The notes under the pieces were generated by a model, which worked only from the letters and a program-made list of their open reading frames with translations, made no database searches and was not told the origin of the DNA. From Pseudoscleropodium purum (Eukaryota; Streptophyta; Bryopsida; Hypnales; Brachytheciaceae), in the NCBI GenBank assembly GCA_963969395.1, contig OZ017799.1, forward strand, positions 10,728,501 to 10,792,500: a stretch of 64,000 bases of DNA, in the 5' to 3' direction. Numbering within the stretch: position 1 is the first letter of the stretch; every line of letters begins with the position of its first letter. Below, in pieces: positions 62,399 to 64,000 of this stretch. A program made the position numbers and the translations under genes.

Positions 62399-63300
62399 TA
62401 GGACATTAAATCTTCCATTTGAAGTGGGCCCAGCAAGATAATTATGCGATTCATCGAGGATAAAAGTAAAAAAAGCCCCCCTACATTGTGCCATGTCTAG
62501 GGGAAGATGTAGACGCACACACACACACAGCAATGTTGAATTTTCTGACCGGTCTGAAATTCTGAATTGGAGGCGAGGCAGCAGCACAGCAGGTCGGCCA
62601 AGTTGTAAGCTTAGTTGTCAAGAACGTGGCCCATGGCATGGCAGAGCCTGAATCGATCCATTCCATGCCAGCAACTCTCTAAGTCACAGTCGAAATGCAT
62701 CCTATGGGCGACGGCCGGAGGCGCTAGCTAGCTGCTAACAAGAGCTAGCTAGTCCCGTTCGTAGCACTATTTGTATCTGCACTCTGAGCTAGTTAGATCA
62801 GTTGCACAGGCAGACAGACAGACAGATCGACAAAAAGACGAACGAATGTCGCAGGGAAGCCCGTGCCAATGAGTGCAGCCAGGCTAGCTCGGTCTGCACA
62901 TGGGCAACAGGCATGGCATGGCCGAAGAAGATTCCTGCCGAGCTTATGAGAACCGAGCGGCTGTCGATCTATCCGCCCCCATCAACAAACTCTTGTCACT
63001 CACAAAGTCATCACAATGACCGGCTTGGTCACACATCATTCACACGTAGTTACGTACAGGATGAAAGATGAATTGAAGATTTACCACGGAACTGTACGTT
63101 GCGCACAAAGCTTATGGCATGGATTCGCAGCAGCACAGAGACTGAGGGTCTTTCAATAGCCACTCCATGAGAAAATCGTTTGATGAAGGCTGGATGTCGT
63201 GAAAGCTTATGGCCGGTTTATAATTTCCCCGGCTTGCAATGGTTATTCATTGAATGCACATACATATTGGTCAATACATATGGTCAATTTGTACCGTCTT
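62399..63300. other. Mixed-composition DNA with short simple repeats
   Basis: A CA repeat is at about 62514-62528, GCTAGCTAGCT-type words lie at about 62724-62752, and a CAGA repeat at about 62811-62825. GC content is higher than in the desert to the left. No coding region could be supported. Confidence 0.4.
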
Positions 63301-63708
63301 GAATGAAGAATGTTGAAGGGTGTACTTTGGGGGATTCATTAGAGGATTCGCATTCAACAGAATGTTAGGAGTTATAGTTCTCTTTGTCTCAATCAAAGAA
63401 AACTTGAGACATTTGTATTGATTAATCATCTCAGCAAGATAGTTAGTAGCAGTTTGATTTGGGATTAATTTTCAACTGCTAAGTGCTATCCAGACACGAT
63501 GGTATTCGCATTTTCATTTCTAAGCTAATGTTGGTATTATGTGCGTGTTGCCACTAATGCCAAGATCAATGTTTGAAGCTAATGTATTTCTTTCTAATTG
63601 GATGGTCAAAACGAGGTTATGACTTAGTCCCTGGATCAACTAGAAATGTATACTGTACTTCGGGAGCAAGTTTTAACTCAAAATTTAAAAAAACAAAAAG
63701 TGTCCAAA

Positions 63709-63720
63709 TGGTATCAGAGT
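63709..63720 (+). mobile_element. LTR-retrotransposon primer-binding site (initiator-Met tRNA type)
   Basis: TGGTATCAGAGT matches the classic plant primer-binding site TGGTATCAGAGC except for the last base. It follows ...GTGTCCA AA, so a left LTR could end at about 63706, with the internal region starting near 63709 and running off the window. The LTR start is unclear; TGTTGAAGGG at 63311 is one candidate. No gag or pol frame is visible in the last 280 bp. Confidence 0.5.
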
Positions 63721-64000
63721 GCCACATGGTAACCACATGATTGACCAACCCTCATGATAAATCATCGTAAGTGGAAATTCAATTTGGCAAAGAATAATGC
63801 CGAATCCGACACCGAAGCACTATATATAGAATGGGTGTTCATCGAAGATTCAATACTAGGACTTCCATGATATAATGTCTGAATGATCATCTTGCAAAGC
63901 CATGAGGGTCACGTACTGGGACTCTTGAAGCAACGCAACCGAACTTAAAATTGCCCAAAGAAGTACGATTCGAGCATGGTTCCAATTATATGACTAAGTT

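Noticed and set aside
62237..62587. 116-codon minus-strand frame
   Set aside because: Lies mostly inside MITE family A copy 4 and a CA repeat.
62802..63071. 89-codon frame starting in a CAGA repeat
   Set aside because: Starts in a microsatellite, has no domain and no neighbouring exon-like sequence.
1..64000. CRISPR arrays, bacterial operons, riboswitches, tRNA or rRNA genes
   Set aside because: Spliceosomal introns, plant protein families and MITEs mark the DNA as nuclear plant DNA. No cloverleaf, rRNA core word or spacer-repeat array was recognised by eye; a tRNA search program could still find one.

Overview
The window is nuclear DNA of a land plant. Three intron-rich genes for plant-type proteins sit in long AT-rich stretches full of small DNA-transposon remnants (MITEs), tandem repeats and inverted repeats. 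A kinase of the type named after Selaginella models, and a pentatricopeptide-repeat (PPR) gene with 15 introns, suggest a non-seed plant such as a moss, other bryophyte or lycophyte. That placement is an inference. No tRNA, rRNA, CRISPR array or bacterial-type operon was seen.

Layout. 1-9.2 kb: no convincing gene; a ~60-bp tandem array next to one doubtful reverse-strand ORF, then a composite repeat (5.75-7.11 kb) invaded by a hAT-like element and two MITEs. 9.2-17.64 kb, minus strand: a complete 16-exon PPR gene of 890 residues whose splice phases all agree, with a telo-box upstream. 18-25 kb: AT-rich, with several local tandem duplications. 25.1-27.8 kb: GC-richer leader or promoter region. 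27.86-33.59 kb, plus strand: a complete 9-exon LEC14B-type WD40 gene of 546 residues. 33.9-49.5 kb: a gene-free desert with at least three MITE families, a 1.5-kb element with long inverted ends holding a ~168-bp array, and a nested palindrome. 50.8-56.07 kb, plus strand: a complete 10-exon USP-like/receptor-like kinase gene of 837 residues, with overlapping upstream ORFs and a duplicated exon-intron junction. 56.1-64 kb: repeats again, including a second hAT-like insertion, a fourth copy of one MITE family and, at the far end, an LTR-retrotransposon primer-binding site.

The three genes are unrelated in function: organelle RNA processing, a probable CUL4-DDB1 substrate receptor, and signalling. 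Nothing suggests they work together. The least expected material is regulatory and structural: short upstream ORFs whose stop codons overlap the next start in two of the three genes, a dead copy of an exon end in the kinase gene, and a pair of related repeats that serve as each other's empty insertion sites.
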